DNA from: Imhoffiella fuscus
GTDB taxonomy: Bacteria; Pseudomonadota; Gammaproteobacteria; Chromatiales; Chromatiaceae
Length of the DNA stretch: 64,000 bases
NCBI RefSeq assembly: GCF_042682685.1
Contig: NZ_JBHUHX010000015.1
Coordinates: 1-64,000 of the forward strand
Reading direction: 5' to 3'
Positions 7,464 through 16,418 of the stretch are shown in pieces. How positions within the stretch are numbered: the first letter of the stretch is position 1; the number at the start of each line of letters is the position of its first letter. A program made the position numbers and the translations under genes. The notes beneath the pieces were generated by a model that worked only from the letters and a program-made list of their open reading frames with translations, did not search any database and was not told the origin of the DNA.

Positions 7464-7936
7464 TAGCCGCTTTCACCCGCTTTCTTGAAGAGAAACTGCC
7501 CAATCATCTGTTCGAGGAGCAGTGCCGATTGCGTATTGGCGATCTCGTCGCCATCGCGCAGGAATTCCGGACTTCCGCCAGGCTCCAGTCCGATGTACTG
7601 CTCTCCCAGCAAGCCGGCGGTAAAGATATTGGCGAAGGTATCGTCGGGAATCGAGTCGATATCCGCGTCGATACGCATCGTCACCAGGGCCTCGTAGCGC
7701 GTCATATCGAACCCGATCGACTCGACCCGACCGATACGCACGCCCGCCATCGTCACGGGGGAGCGAACCTTGAGGCTGCCGATGTTCGAGAAACGTGCCG
7801 TCAAATGGTAGCCGTCCCCGCTCGACGCCTGGCTGAGATTGCTGACCTGCATGGCCAGAAAAAAGAGCGCGACGACGCCCAGTACCACGAAGGCGCCGAC
7901 CATGACCTCGATCGTATGCCGCTTGCCCATTGTCAT
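7463..7936 (-). CDS. mlaD: MCE-domain substrate-binding subunit MlaD
   Basis: 157 residues: one N-terminal transmembrane helix (about 10-30) anchoring a periplasmic MCE domain (about 40-120) with the core segment VTMAGVRIGRV. MlaD hexamers form the lipid-channel ring above the MlaE permease. C-terminal residues QSALLLEQMIGQFLF match the hydrophobic helix seen at the end of the family. The ATG start overlaps the mlaE stop by one base. Confidence 0.95.
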   Translation of the reverse strand: MTMGKRHTIEVMVGAFVVLGVVALFFLAMQVSNLSQASSGDGYHLTARFSNIGSLKVRSPVTMAGVRIGRVESIGFDMTRYEALVTMRIDADIDSIPDDTFANIFTAGLLGEQYIGLEPGGSPEFLRDGDEIANTQSALLLEQMIGQFLFKKAGESG

Positions 7937-8718
7937 CAGCCTCCAAACATCAACGCCGTCAGGACGAAATCGAGCCCCAGCACCAGGAGCGCGGAATGCA
8001 CCACGGAGCGCGTGGTCGAGCGACTCACACCCTCAGAAGTCGGAACGGTATCGTACCCCTGAAAGAGCGCGACCCAAGTGATGGCGACACCGAACACGAG
8101 ACTCTTGATGACGCCATTGACGATGTCCTCCTGAAAATCGACCTTGGCCTGCATCTGATTCCAGTAGGCACCGTCGTCGACACCAAGCAGCCCCACACCG
8201 ACGAAATAGCCGCCAAGCACGCCGACCGCACTGAAGATCGCCGCCAGCAACGGCATGGCGACCACGCCACCGTAGAAACGCGGCACCAGGATGCGCCGAA
8301 TCGGATCCACCGCCATCATTTCGAGCCCTGAAAGCTGCTCGGTCGCCTTCATCAGGCCGATTTCGGCGGTCAGCGCCGAGCCGGCGCGACCGGCCACGAG
8401 CAGGGCGGCGACCACGGGGCCGAGCTCACGCACCAGCGAGGCGGCGACCATAATACCAAGGCTCTCGGCCGCGCCGAACTGCACCAGCACATAATAGCCC
8501 TGCAGCCCCAGCACCATCCCGACAAAGAGCCCGGAGACACCGACGATGAGCAGCGAGAGGACGCCGACATTGTAGATCTGCTCGAACAGCAGGCGCGTAT
8601 GGCGCAGAACCTCGCCGCTGCCGGCCAGGATCGAGAGCAACAGCAGATGTGCCCGCCCCAAGCGTTGGAGCGCACCCAATACGCCACGACCGAGCACGGC
8701 GACGGCCTCGAATCTCAT
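7936..8718 (-). CDS. mlaE: ABC permease MlaE
   Basis: 260-residue inner-membrane permease of the Mla lipid transporter. It has five or six hydrophobic stretches and the family segments VRELGPVVAALLVAGRAGSA and AEIGLMKATEQ, the coupling region for the ATPase. The ATG at 8716-8718 is chosen because the preceding open frame overlaps the mlaF 3' end in a frame of unlike composition. It overlaps the mlaF stop by four bases. Confidence 0.95.
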   Translation of the reverse strand: MRFEAVAVLGRGVLGALQRLGRAHLLLLSILAGSGEVLRHTRLLFEQIYNVGVLSLLIVGVSGLFVGMVLGLQGYYVLVQFGAAESLGIMVAASLVRELGPVVAALLVAGRAGSALTAEIGLMKATEQLSGLEMMAVDPIRRILVPRFYGGVVAMPLLAAIFSAVGVLGGYFVGVGLLGVDDGAYWNQMQAKVDFQEDIVNGVIKSLVFGVAITWVALFQGYDTVPTSEGVSRSTTRSVVHSALLVLGLDFVLTALMFGG

Positions 8719-9554
8719 CGTTTTCTCCCCTGGGCACGCAGATCTTCGGCCAGCGGCGGTGCCGGGTAATGGAAGTGAACCGGCCCGTCGGGCAGACCAT
8801 CCATGAACTGGCGCACCCACTCGGACGAATCCTGGGCGATCTCCTTCGGCGTTCCCTGGGCGACGACCCGCCCCTGCGAAATGAGATAGAGAAAATCGGC
8901 GATACCGGACGTCTCGCGCACGTCGTGCGACACCAGGATGCTGGTCATGCCAGAGGCATCGTTGAGCTGACGGATCAGCGTCACCAGCATCCCCATCGAG
9001 ATCGGATCCTGGCCGGTGAAGGGCTCGTCATAGAGGATCATCATGGGATCGAGCGCGATCGCACGCGCCAAGGCGACGCGGCGCGCCATACCGCCGGAAA
9101 GCTCGCTCGGCATCAGATCGCGCGCGCCGCGCAGGCCGACCGCCTCAAGCTTCAGCAGAACCAGCTTGCGCAGCATCGAGGGACGCAGATCGGTGTGCTC
9201 GCGCAGCGGATAGGCGACGTTCTCGAAGACGCTGAGATCCGTGAGCAGCGCGCCGCTTTGAAACAGCATCCCCATGCGTCGGCGCAACCGGTAGAGCCCA
9301 GCCTTGTCCAGCCGCAGCACGTCCTCGCCATCGACCTCGATAGTGCCTGCGTCGGGATGCAGCTGTCCGGTGATCAGCTTGAGCAGCGTCGTCTTGCCTG
9401 TACCGCTTGGCCCCATGACGGCGGTCACGGAACCTCGGCGGATATCGAGATCGAGGTCCTCGAAAATGACGCGGGATCCGCGACTGAACCGGAGCCCGCG
9501 AATCTTCACCAAGAGGTCTTGGTCGGCCAGATCGCGATCGGTTTCACCGGACAT
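8715..9554 (-). CDS. mlaF: ABC transporter ATPase MlaF
   Basis: 279-residue cytoplasmic ATPase powering phospholipid movement through MlaFEDB. Walker A is GPSGTGKT, the signature is LSGGMARR, Walker B is MILYDEPF and the H-loop is ILVSHD. The start is set at the ATG at 9552-9554 (MSGETD) because a G-rich Shine-Dalgarno (GGGGGA) lies about 6-10 bases upstream; an ATG two codons earlier is possible. First gene of the mlaFEDCB-murA-hisGDC cluster, divergent from kdsD. Confidence 0.95.
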   Translation of the reverse strand: MSGETDRDLADQDLLVKIRGLRFSRGSRVIFEDLDLDIRRGSVTAVMGPSGTGKTTLLKLITGQLHPDAGTIEVDGEDVLRLDKAGLYRLRRRMGMLFQSGALLTDLSVFENVAYPLREHTDLRPSMLRKLVLLKLEAVGLRGARDLMPSELSGGMARRVALARAIALDPMMILYDEPFTGQDPISMGMLVTLIRQLNDASGMTSILVSHDVRETSGIADFLYLISQGRVVAQGTPKEIAQDSSEWVRQFMDGLPDGPVHFHYPAPPLAEDLRAQGRKR

Positions 9555-9899
9555 GACCATCCCCCGCCGCCATCGAAATCGGCATCGATTCATGGATGAG
9601 CGCATACAATGCCCCGGCGCGGCCTGCCGCGCACCGAGTCACCGACACCGCCCCCGAGCCTCGCCTATGCATGATGATGGATCCGCGCAAGACGCGTCAT
9701 TGACGAAAAACAGGTGATTCTCGCGACCGAACCCATGGGCGTCAAGGCGAACCGTGCGGCCCGAATGCCCCGGAACAGCGCTTCACTCGACGCAAATACC
9801 GGGACCCGGAGGACATCCGAGTCGCCCATGGTGTATTTTTGTGCACCACCCGAGCCCCATGACGATGAATTAGGCGCTAAACCCAGGACCCCGGCACGC
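9555..9899. other. Divergent intergenic region mlaF/kdsD
   Basis: 345 bases between the divergent mla and kds/lpt clusters, presumably holding promoters for both. I see a TTGACG at about 9700 but no convincing -10 partner, and no small gene with a ribosome binding site. In enterobacteria the calcium/sodium exchanger gene yrbG lies here; it is absent. Confidence 0.6.
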
Positions 9900-10919
9900 A
9901 TGACAGAACGCAGACAACTCGGCGCACGCGAGGCCGCGCTGGCCGACGGCCAGGCGGAAAAGATCCTCGAACTCGGCCGCGCCGTGATCGACATCGAGGC
10001 CGCCTCGGTCGCCGCCCTGGGCGCACGCATCGATTCGGCCTTTCTCAGCGCCTGCCGCTACATGCTTGCGTGCGAGGGACGCATCGTGGTGCTCGGCATG
10101 GGCAAGTCGGGGCACATCGGCGGAAAGATCGCCGCGACCCTCGCCAGCACCGGCAGTCCGGCCTTCTTCGTCCATCCCGGCGAGGCGAGCCACGGCGATC
10201 TGGGCATGATCACGCCACGCGACGTGGTTCTCGCCATCTCCAACTCGGGCGAGACGAACGAGCTTCTGGTCATCCTGCCGATCATCAAGCGACTCGCCGT
10301 CCCCCTGATCTCCATGACCGGCCGACGCGGCTCGACCCTGGCGCGCGAGGCCGATGTCTGCCTCGACATCAGCGTCGCCAGCGAGGCCTGTCCGCTGGGC
10401 CTGGCCCCTACATCGAGCACCACGGCCGCGCTGGCCATGGGCGACGCACTGGCGATCGCTCTGCTCGAAAGCCGAGGCTTCACCGCCGAGGACTTCGCAC
10501 GCTCGCATCCGGCCGGAACGCTCGGACGACGACTGCTGCTGCACGTCCGCGACGTCATGCACCACGGCGAACGCCTGCCGACGGTTGCCCTGGGCACCAG
10601 CCTCATGGCCACGCTGGAGGAGATGTCGCGCGGCGGACTGGGGATGAGCGCGATCCTGGCCGCCGACGGCACACTCGCCGGAATCTTCACCGACGGCGAC
10701 CTGCGCCGCGCACTCGATCGCGGGATCGACGTCCACCAGACACGCATCGATTCGGTCATGACGCGCGACTGCGTCACGCTGTCGCAGGACGCGCTCGCCG
10801 TGGAGGCCGTGCGACTGATGGAATCCATGTCCATCAATGGCCTGCTGGTGCTCGACGCCCAGCGCAGACCGATCGGGGCACTCAACATGCACGACCTGCT
10901 CCGAGCGGGCGTGGTGTGA
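9900..10919 (+). CDS. kdsD: Arabinose-5-phosphate isomerase
   Basis: 339 residues. An N-terminal SIS sugar-isomerase domain (GMGKSGHIGGKIAATLASTGSP) is followed by two CBS domains. It interconverts ribulose-5-phosphate and arabinose-5-phosphate, the first step to Kdo for the lipopolysaccharide core. The ATG at 9900 gives MTERRQLG and a normal length; the frame continues 62 codons upstream without coding character. It heads the kdsD-kdsC-lptCAB-rpoN-hpf cluster, separated from kdsC by 68 bases. Confidence 0.96.
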   Translation: MTERRQLGAREAALADGQAEKILELGRAVIDIEAASVAALGARIDSAFLSACRYMLACEGRIVVLGMGKSGHIGGKIAATLASTGSPAFFVHPGEASHGDLGMITPRDVVLAISNSGETNELLVILPIIKRLAVPLISMTGRRGSTLAREADVCLDISVASEACPLGLAPTSSTTAALAMGDALAIALLESRGFTAEDFARSHPAGTLGRRLLLHVRDVMHHGERLPTVALGTSLMATLEEMSRGGLGMSAILAADGTLAGIFTDGDLRRALDRGIDVHQTRIDSVMTRDCVTLSQDALAVEAVRLMESMSINGLLVLDAQRRPIGALNMHDLLRAGVV

Positions 10920-10987
10920 CGCCGACAGGCGTCGCGCCGGACACCCAGGACACCACAACGATCCACAGCCAACGAGGTCAGCCAGCC

Positions 10988-11509
10988 ATGCAGGACATTC
11001 GAGAACGCGCATCCCGGATCCGACTGGTCATTTTCGATGTCGACGGCGTGCTGACGGACGGGAGTCTCTATCTCGGCGACGACGGGCTCGAGTACAAGGC
11101 GTTCAATTCGCGCGACGGACACGGCATGGTCATGCTCCAGCAGAGCGGCGTGCGGCTGGCCGTCATCACCGGACGCACCTCCAATGTGGTGCAGATGCGC
11201 ATGGAGAGTCTCGGCGTCTCCGACGTCTTCCAGGGCTACCGCGAAAAGCTTCCTGCCTACGAGGAACTCAAGCAACGCCTTGAGCTGCCAGACGAAACGA
11301 TCGCCTATGTCGGCGACGACGTGGTGGACCTGCCCGTGATGCGCCGCGTCGGGCTCGCCGTGGCCGTCGCGGACGCCCAACCGCAGGTCCGCGACCTGGC
11401 GCACTGGTGCACTGTCGCGCCCGGCGGACGCGGCGCGGCGCGCGAAGTGTGCGAAATGATCATGGATGCTCAGGGCACCTTCGAGCAGATGATGTCGCGC
11501 TATCGATGA
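10988..11509 (+). CDS. kdsC: 3-deoxy-D-manno-octulosonate 8-phosphate phosphatase
   Basis: 173-residue HAD-superfamily phosphatase of the cap-less C0 type that removes phosphate from Kdo-8-P. HAD motif I is FDVDGVLTDG with the nucleophile and general-acid aspartates; motif III/IV is YVGDDVVDLPVM. The ATG at 10988 gives the standard KdsC length. Its stop overlaps the lptC start (ATGA). Confidence 0.96.
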   Translation: MQDIRERASRIRLVIFDVDGVLTDGSLYLGDDGLEYKAFNSRDGHGMVMLQQSGVRLAVITGRTSNVVQMRMESLGVSDVFQGYREKLPAYEELKQRLELPDETIAYVGDDVVDLPVMRRVGLAVAVADAQPQVRDLAHWCTVAPGGRGAAREVCEMIMDAQGTFEQMMSRYR

Positions 11510-12132
11510 GCGCCTATTTCGGCTATTTCGATCGCCCCTTCTGGAGCGGACGGCAACTGATGCTCGCGATCCTGTTCGCGATCGTCGGGGCCATCGCCTG
11601 GTGGCAGCTCAAGACACCGGACGGGGATGTCGGCGCGCACCGGACGCGCCCCCGACTGCCGGACTATGTCGTCGATCGATTCTCGGCGGTCGAGACCAAC
11701 GACAGCGGGCGGCCGATCCGTCATCTGAAGGCGACCGAGCTGCGGCACTACGCCACGGACAATATCTCCGAACTGGACCAGCCGCGCCTGGAGCTGTACC
11801 AGACCAAGGGACCACCCTGGAACGCCAAGGCCGACCGAGGCACCATCTACGCGGACGGCGATCAGATCCGCCTGGAGGGCAACGTCGAGCTGGACCGAGC
11901 GAGCGACGATGAAAGCCGCCCGGCGCATTTCGAGACCGAACGTCTGGATATCTGGCGCGAGCAAGGATTGGCCGAAACCGATCTCGAAGTACGGGTCGAC
12001 AGCGATGGCGACGCACTGACCGCGAACGGAATGCGCCTCTGGTATAACGAACCGACCCGCACCACCTTCCATGGACGCGCGCGCATCCGGCTCGCGCCCG
12101 AGTCCGATCCCGAGCAGGATCCGCACCCATGA
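11506..12132 (+). CDS. lptC: LPS export protein LptC
   Basis: 208 residues: a short cytoplasmic N-terminus, one transmembrane helix (about 18-36) and a periplasmic beta-jellyroll of the LptC/OstA type with the DRGTIYADGDQIRLEGNVEL stretch. LptC joins the LptB2FG transporter to the LptA bridge that carries LPS across the periplasm. The start overlaps the kdsC stop by four bases and the stop overlaps lptA by four, so these genes are translated in series. Confidence 0.93.
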   Translation: MSAYFGYFDRPFWSGRQLMLAILFAIVGAIAWWQLKTPDGDVGAHRTRPRLPDYVVDRFSAVETNDSGRPIRHLKATELRHYATDNISELDQPRLELYQTKGPPWNAKADRGTIYADGDQIRLEGNVELDRASDDESRPAHFETERLDIWREQGLAETDLEVRVDSDGDALTANGMRLWYNEPTRTTFHGRARIRLAPESDPEQDPHP

Positions 12133-12650
12133 CGACCCTCAAAGCCGACCAGACCCGCGCACCCAGGCCCATCGCACACCTATTCCTGGCCGCACTCGCC
12201 GTCATGAGCGCCGGACAGGCCTGGGCGCTGAAGGATGACGCCAAACAGCCGATTCTGATCGAGGCCGACGACGTCGAGGTCCGCGAAAGCGACAACACCA
12301 GCGTCTATGTCGGCAACGTCCAGGTCGACCAGGGCAGCATGCAGCTCCTGGCCGACCATGTGACCGTCTACCATCGCGAGGACCGCCAACCCAAGTTCAT
12401 CATCGCGCTGGGCAAGCCGGCACGCTACAAACAGCGTCTCGACGGCGACCAGAGCGAGGTGCACGCATTCGCCAAACGGATCGAATACAACGCCGACAAG
12501 GACGAGCTCGTCCTGATCGGCGATGGCGTGCTGATCCAGGGAGAGGACCGACTGACCAGCGAGCGCATCATCTACGATCGCGCCCACGCCCAATTCCGCG
12601 CTGGAGGCTCGGGACGGGTCAAGATCACCATCACCCCCGAAAAGCAATAA
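12129..12650 (+). CDS. lptA: LPS transport periplasmic protein LptA
   Basis: 173 residues with an N-terminal signal sequence ending near AQAWA and a mature OstA/LptA domain containing QPILIEADDVEVRES and NVQVDQGSMQLLADHVTVYH. LptA monomers stack to form the bridge between inner and outer membranes for lipopolysaccharide transit. It sits between lptC (4-base overlap) and lptB. lptD/E and lptF/G are elsewhere, as usual. Confidence 0.95.
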   Translation: MTTLKADQTRAPRPIAHLFLAALAVMSAGQAWALKDDAKQPILIEADDVEVRESDNTSVYVGNVQVDQGSMQLLADHVTVYHREDRQPKFIIALGKPARYKQRLDGDQSEVHAFAKRIEYNADKDELVLIGDGVLIQGEDRLTSERIIYDRAHAQFRAGGSGRVKITITPEKQ

Positions 12651-12674
12651 GGCACCTGCGATGAGGAGGCCCGT

Positions 12675-13400
12675 TTGACCGCACTGCGCGCCGAACACCT
12701 GAAGAAACACTACCGTCGGCGGCAGGTGCTGCAAGACGTCTCGGTCGAGGTCGAACCAGGAGAGGTCGTCGGCCTGCTGGGACCCAACGGTGCCGGCAAG
12801 ACGACCTGCTTTTACCTGATCGTCGGGCTCATCACGGCCGACCAGGGCCGGATCTCGCTGAACGACCGCGACATCACCCGCATGCCGATGCATGCGCGCG
12901 CACGCGCCGGACTCAGCTATCTGGCGCAAGAGCCCTCGGTCTTCCGCAAACTATCGGCACGCGAGAACATCCTGGCCATCCTGGAGACCCGACGCGATCT
13001 CAAGCGCGCCGAGCGCGAGGAGCGCTGCGAGCGACTGCTCGAAGAGCTGGGCATCGCGCATGTCGGCGATTCGCTCGCCCTGAGCCTTTCGGGCGGAGAA
13101 CGGAGACGGCTCGAAATCGCCCGCGCGCTCGCGGTGGATCCGGTCGTCATGCTGCTCGACGAACCCTTTGCGGGCGTCGACCCCATCGCCGTGGGCGACA
13201 TCAAGGCCATCGTCTCCCATCTGCGGGACCGGCGCATCGGCGTCCTCATCACGGACCACAATGTCCGCGAGACACTCGATATCTGCGATCGAGGCTACAT
13301 CATCAGTAATGGAAACGTAATCGCCTCGGGCCAGCCGCGCGAGTTGCTCGCCAACCAGCAGGTTCGAGACGTCTATCTCGGCGCCGACTTCTCGATGTGA
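12675..13400 (+). CDS. lptB: LPS export ABC ATPase LptB
   Basis: 241-residue ATPase of the LptB2FGC transporter. Walker A is GPNGAGKT, the signature is LSGGERRR, Walker B is VVMLLDEPFAG and the switch histidine is in ITDHNVRE. Translation appears to begin at TTG (12675-12677), five bases after a strong AGGAGG (12664-12669); no ATG fits the conserved N-terminus. Sits directly before rpoN, as in most gammaproteobacteria. Confidence 0.96.
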   Translation: MTALRAEHLKKHYRRRQVLQDVSVEVEPGEVVGLLGPNGAGKTTCFYLIVGLITADQGRISLNDRDITRMPMHARARAGLSYLAQEPSVFRKLSARENILAILETRRDLKRAEREERCERLLEELGIAHVGDSLALSLSGGERRRLEIARALAVDPVVMLLDEPFAGVDPIAVGDIKAIVSHLRDRRIGVLITDHNVRETLDICDRGYIISNGNVIASGQPRELLANQQVRDVYLGADFSM

Positions 13401-13670
13401 ACGGCGACCTCACGAAGCATCCATGAGCCGACATATAGCCACCAGCCTCACGCCGTCAGCCGCCAGCGCCGGTCCATCATGGACTGGATGGCGTTCTGCA
13501 CCGCCCGCCCCATATCTGGCGAGTGAAAGACAGAAATGTCTTACAAAACAAAGCCGCAAACCAACCTCCGGCGACTGGCGGCTCTTTTCGCCGAAATGGG
13601 CTAGAATGGCAACAGGCACTCTTATTGCTTTAGACCTCAAGCGGTTCACCTCAAGGCGCGTACGCGATCG

Positions 13671-15158
13671 ATGAAGCAATCCATCCAGCTTCGCCTCAGC
13701 CAACACCTCACCATGACGCCCCAGTTGCAGCAGGCGATCAAGCTGCTGCAACTCTCGACGCTCGAGCTCCAGAAGGAGATCCAAGAGGCACTCGAAACCA
13801 ATCTCATGCTCGAAGAGGGCGATGAGAACGAACGTTTCGCGGCCAGTGAGCAGAGCGACGTGCGGCTCGACCAGAGCCAGGTCGAGGCGGAACCCCAGCG
13901 CGGCGAGCAGGACTTGGCCGTGGATCGCGAGATCCGCGCCGAGTCGAACGAGATGCCGGACGATCTGCCGGTCGACACCCAGTGGACCGACGTCTTCGAC
14001 AGCTATCTGCCGCCGACCTCGCACGGCAGCGACGACAGCTCCGATTTCGATCCGTTCGCCCAGCAGAGCCGCCCACAAAGCCTGCAGGATCATCTCGCCT
14101 GGCAGCTGAATCTGAGCCGTCTGAACGAGCGCGACTTCATGATCGCTCAGACGGTCATCGACTCGATCGATCAGGCCGGCTATCTGCGCGCGGACGTCGA
14201 TGAGCTGCTCGCCGCCATCGACAACCCGGATATCAGCGTCGAGGAGGTCGAGACGCTGATCCACCGCGTCCAATCGCTCGACCCGCCAGGCATCGGCGCA
14301 CGCAGCATCCAGGAATGCCTGATCATCCAGCTGCGTCAGTTGCCCGACCAGGTTCCTGCACGCAACCTGGCCCTTCGGGTCTGCGCTGAGGGTTTCGAGC
14401 ATTTGCCCAGAAGGGACCTCGGCGCGCTCGCCCGCCTGCTGAAGGAACCGGAGGAGCGCATCGCGGAGGCGGTCGCGCTCATCCGCCAACTCAATCCGAA
14501 GCCGGGGACCTTGATCGAAGAGGCGCCGCCGGAGTACGTTGTCCCCGACATCTTCGTCCGTAAAGGGGAGGGTCGCTGGCACGTCGAACTCAATCCGGAG
14601 TCGACGCCGAAACTGAGAGTGAACGCGGATTACGCGCGACTGATCAGGCGCTCGGATCAAAGCGCGGACAGCACCACGCTCAAGAGCCATCTGCAGGAGG
14701 CACGATGGTTCATCAAGAGCCTGGCCAGCCGCAACGACACGGTTCTGCGCGTGGGATCCAAGATCGTGGAGATGCAACAGGACTTCTTCGAACTCGGCGA
14801 CGAGGGCATGCGCCCGATGGTTCTGCGCGACATCGCCGAGGCGCTCGAACTGCACGAATCCACCGTATCCCGGGTCACCACCCAGAAGTACATGCATACA
14901 CCGCGAGGCACATTCGAGTTCAAGTATTTCTTTTCATCGCACGTCAACACCGCTTCTGGCGGCGAGTGTTCATCCACGGCGATCCGCGCCCTGATTCGCA
15001 AGCTGATCTCGGGGGAATCCGCCAGAAAGCCCTTGAGCGACAGCAAAATCGCACAGGAACTCGCTGATCAGGGCATCAAGGTCGCACGCCGAACAGTCGC
15101 CAAATATCGCGAGGCAATGGGTATCCCACCCTCGAACGAGCGCAAACGCCTAGCATGA
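13671..15158 (+). CDS. rpoN: RNA polymerase sigma-54 factor
   Basis: 495 residues with the three RpoN parts: the glutamine-rich activator-interacting region I (LRLSQHLTMTPQLQQAIKLL), an acidic spacer (about 50-125), the core-binding domain, and the C-terminal DNA-binding region ending in the RpoN box ARRTVAKYRE. It directs transcription from -24/-12 promoters with NtrC-type activators, one of which lies at 53953-55284. The 270-bp gap after lptB has a TAGAAT near 13603 as a possible -10 but no clear -35. Confidence 0.97.
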   Translation: MKQSIQLRLSQHLTMTPQLQQAIKLLQLSTLELQKEIQEALETNLMLEEGDENERFAASEQSDVRLDQSQVEAEPQRGEQDLAVDREIRAESNEMPDDLPVDTQWTDVFDSYLPPTSHGSDDSSDFDPFAQQSRPQSLQDHLAWQLNLSRLNERDFMIAQTVIDSIDQAGYLRADVDELLAAIDNPDISVEEVETLIHRVQSLDPPGIGARSIQECLIIQLRQLPDQVPARNLALRVCAEGFEHLPRRDLGALARLLKEPEERIAEAVALIRQLNPKPGTLIEEAPPEYVVPDIFVRKGEGRWHVELNPESTPKLRVNADYARLIRRSDQSADSTTLKSHLQEARWFIKSLASRNDTVLRVGSKIVEMQQDFFELGDEGMRPMVLRDIAEALELHESTVSRVTTQKYMHTPRGTFEFKYFFSSHVNTASGGECSSTAIRALIRKLISGESARKPLSDSKIAQELADQGIKVARRTVAKYREAMGIPPSNERKRLA

Positions 15159-15185
15159 GCAGGCTGTTTGAACCTAAGGAGTCAA

Positions 15186-15512
15186 ATGATGCAGATTAAC
15201 CTGACGGGTCACCACATCGACGTAACCGAAGCGCTGAAGGGTTATGTCGACAGCAAATTCGAACGTCTCGAACGACACTTCGACCACGTCATCAACGCCC
15301 ACGTCGTCCTCAGCGTTGAAAAGCTCACCCAAAAGGCGGAGGCGACGCTCCATATCAATGGAGGCAAGGTATTTGCCGACTCCGCCCATGAAGACATGTA
15401 CGCAGCCATCGACGGGCTCATCGACAAGCTCGATCGACAAGTGATCCGCTACAAGGAGAAGAAGAACAGCCACCGACCTGGTGCACCGATCGCCGCCGCC
15501 GAGGAGGAATGA
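15186..15512 (+). CDS. hpf: Ribosome hibernation promoting factor, short form
   Basis: 108 residues. HPF/YfiA family protein that binds the 30S decoding centre and promotes ribosome dimerisation or storage in slow growth. The conserved N-terminus QINLTGHHIDVTEALKGYV and the C-terminal HEDMYAAIDGLIDKLDRQV match the family; there is no long C-terminal dimerisation domain. The ATG at 15186 follows AAGGAG by four bases, which argues against the upstream TTG. Follows rpoN by 27 bases; a terminator lies downstream at 15723. Confidence 0.95.
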   Translation: MMQINLTGHHIDVTEALKGYVDSKFERLERHFDHVINAHVVLSVEKLTQKAEATLHINGGKVFADSAHEDMYAAIDGLIDKLDRQVIRYKEKKNSHRPGAPIAAAEEE

Positions 15513-15946
15513 GGCGATGGCCGGAAACGTTCATACCGAATGACGCCGAATGGGCGTTCGTCCTCTAAGAGGGCCGGCGGGAGCATGGCCAAGCGCCGCC
15601 CCGCCCTCGCCCGACACCGAAGACGGACGTCACGCCAGGTCGTCGCATGAACGTTGACCGAAAGCGCCTAAGATCCCGATACGCATCGATCTGACCGCTG
15701 CGCCGACTCGCTGAGGCGCGCGACACCTCGAACGGACACAAGGAAGGCCGTTCGAGGTGTTTTTCATTGAGACGATGGCGACTGAGCACATATGATGCAC
15801 CCGTCATCCCATGCACCCGTCATCGGGCCGATTTCGAGGAAACCACGACTCATGACCAGAATCACTTGTCCGCGATGCCTCTGGCAACCATCGCCAAGCG
15901 ACATGATCGCCGTGAAACGCGCCGGTGCCTGACAGGAGTTGACCCC
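15513..15946. other. hpf-ptsN intergenic region
   Basis: 434 bases. It holds the rho-independent terminator at 15723-15764 and, after it, about 180 bases leading to ptsN that must carry the promoter of the PTS gene cluster. Open frames crossing it show no recognisable protein. I see no strong -35/-10 pair. Confidence 0.6.
15723..15764 (+). terminator. Rho-independent terminator after rpoN-hpf
   Basis: A 13-bp perfect stem (15723-15735 with 15748-15760), a 12-base loop and TTTT directly after. It separates the kds/lpt/rpoN/hpf transcript from the ptsN-ptsI transcript. Confidence 0.85.
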
Positions 15947-16396
15947 ATGTTCAGCCCCGATCTGATCAGCGAATCCCGCATCGGATGCGGCCTTGAGATC
16001 TCCAGCAAGAAGCGTCTGCTCGAAACACTGGCCGAACTCCTGGCGACCGATCACCCGCGACTACAGACCGAAACCGTCTTCGAGCGCCTGCTCGAACGCG
16101 AGCGTCTCGGCAGTACCGGGCTCGGTCACGGGATCGCGCTGCCTCACGCGCGCCTGAAGGAGGTATCCGACGTCATCGGCGCCTTCGTCCAGATCAAGCA
16201 AGGGATCGATTACGATGCCGCAGACGGCGAGTCCGTCGACCTGGCCTTCGCCCTGCTCGTCCCGGAGGCGGCGAACGAGGAGCATCTCCACCTGCTCGCC
16301 CATCTGGCCAGCCTCTTCAGCGACCCCGAGATCCGAGCGCAACTGCGCGAAGCCGACTCCGCTGCCCGACTCCTGAGCGTCCTGAACGCACGATAG
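15947..16396 (+). CDS. ptsN: PTS EIIA-Ntr regulatory protein
   Basis: 149 residues of the EIIA-Fru/Ntr fold. The phosphorylated histidine is H67 in GIALPHARL. EIIA-Ntr is a regulator, not a sugar transporter, and its phosphorylation state adjusts potassium homeostasis, sigma54-linked functions and carbon/nitrogen balance in proteobacteria. The ATG at 15947 follows AGGAG at 15934-15938. First of six linked PTS-related genes, with 22 bases to hprK. Confidence 0.94.
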   Translation: MFSPDLISESRIGCGLEISSKKRLLETLAELLATDHPRLQTETVFERLLERERLGSTGLGHGIALPHARLKEVSDVIGAFVQIKQGIDYDAADGESVDLAFALLVPEAANEEHLHLLAHLASLFSDPEIRAQLREADSAARLLSVLNAR

Positions 16397-16418
16397 ACCG
16401 CCCGGCGAGACGCCAGCA

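Noticed and set aside
8649..9599. Long plus-strand open frame opposite mlaF
   Set aside because: Antisense shadow; mlaF has all ABC motifs on the minus strand.
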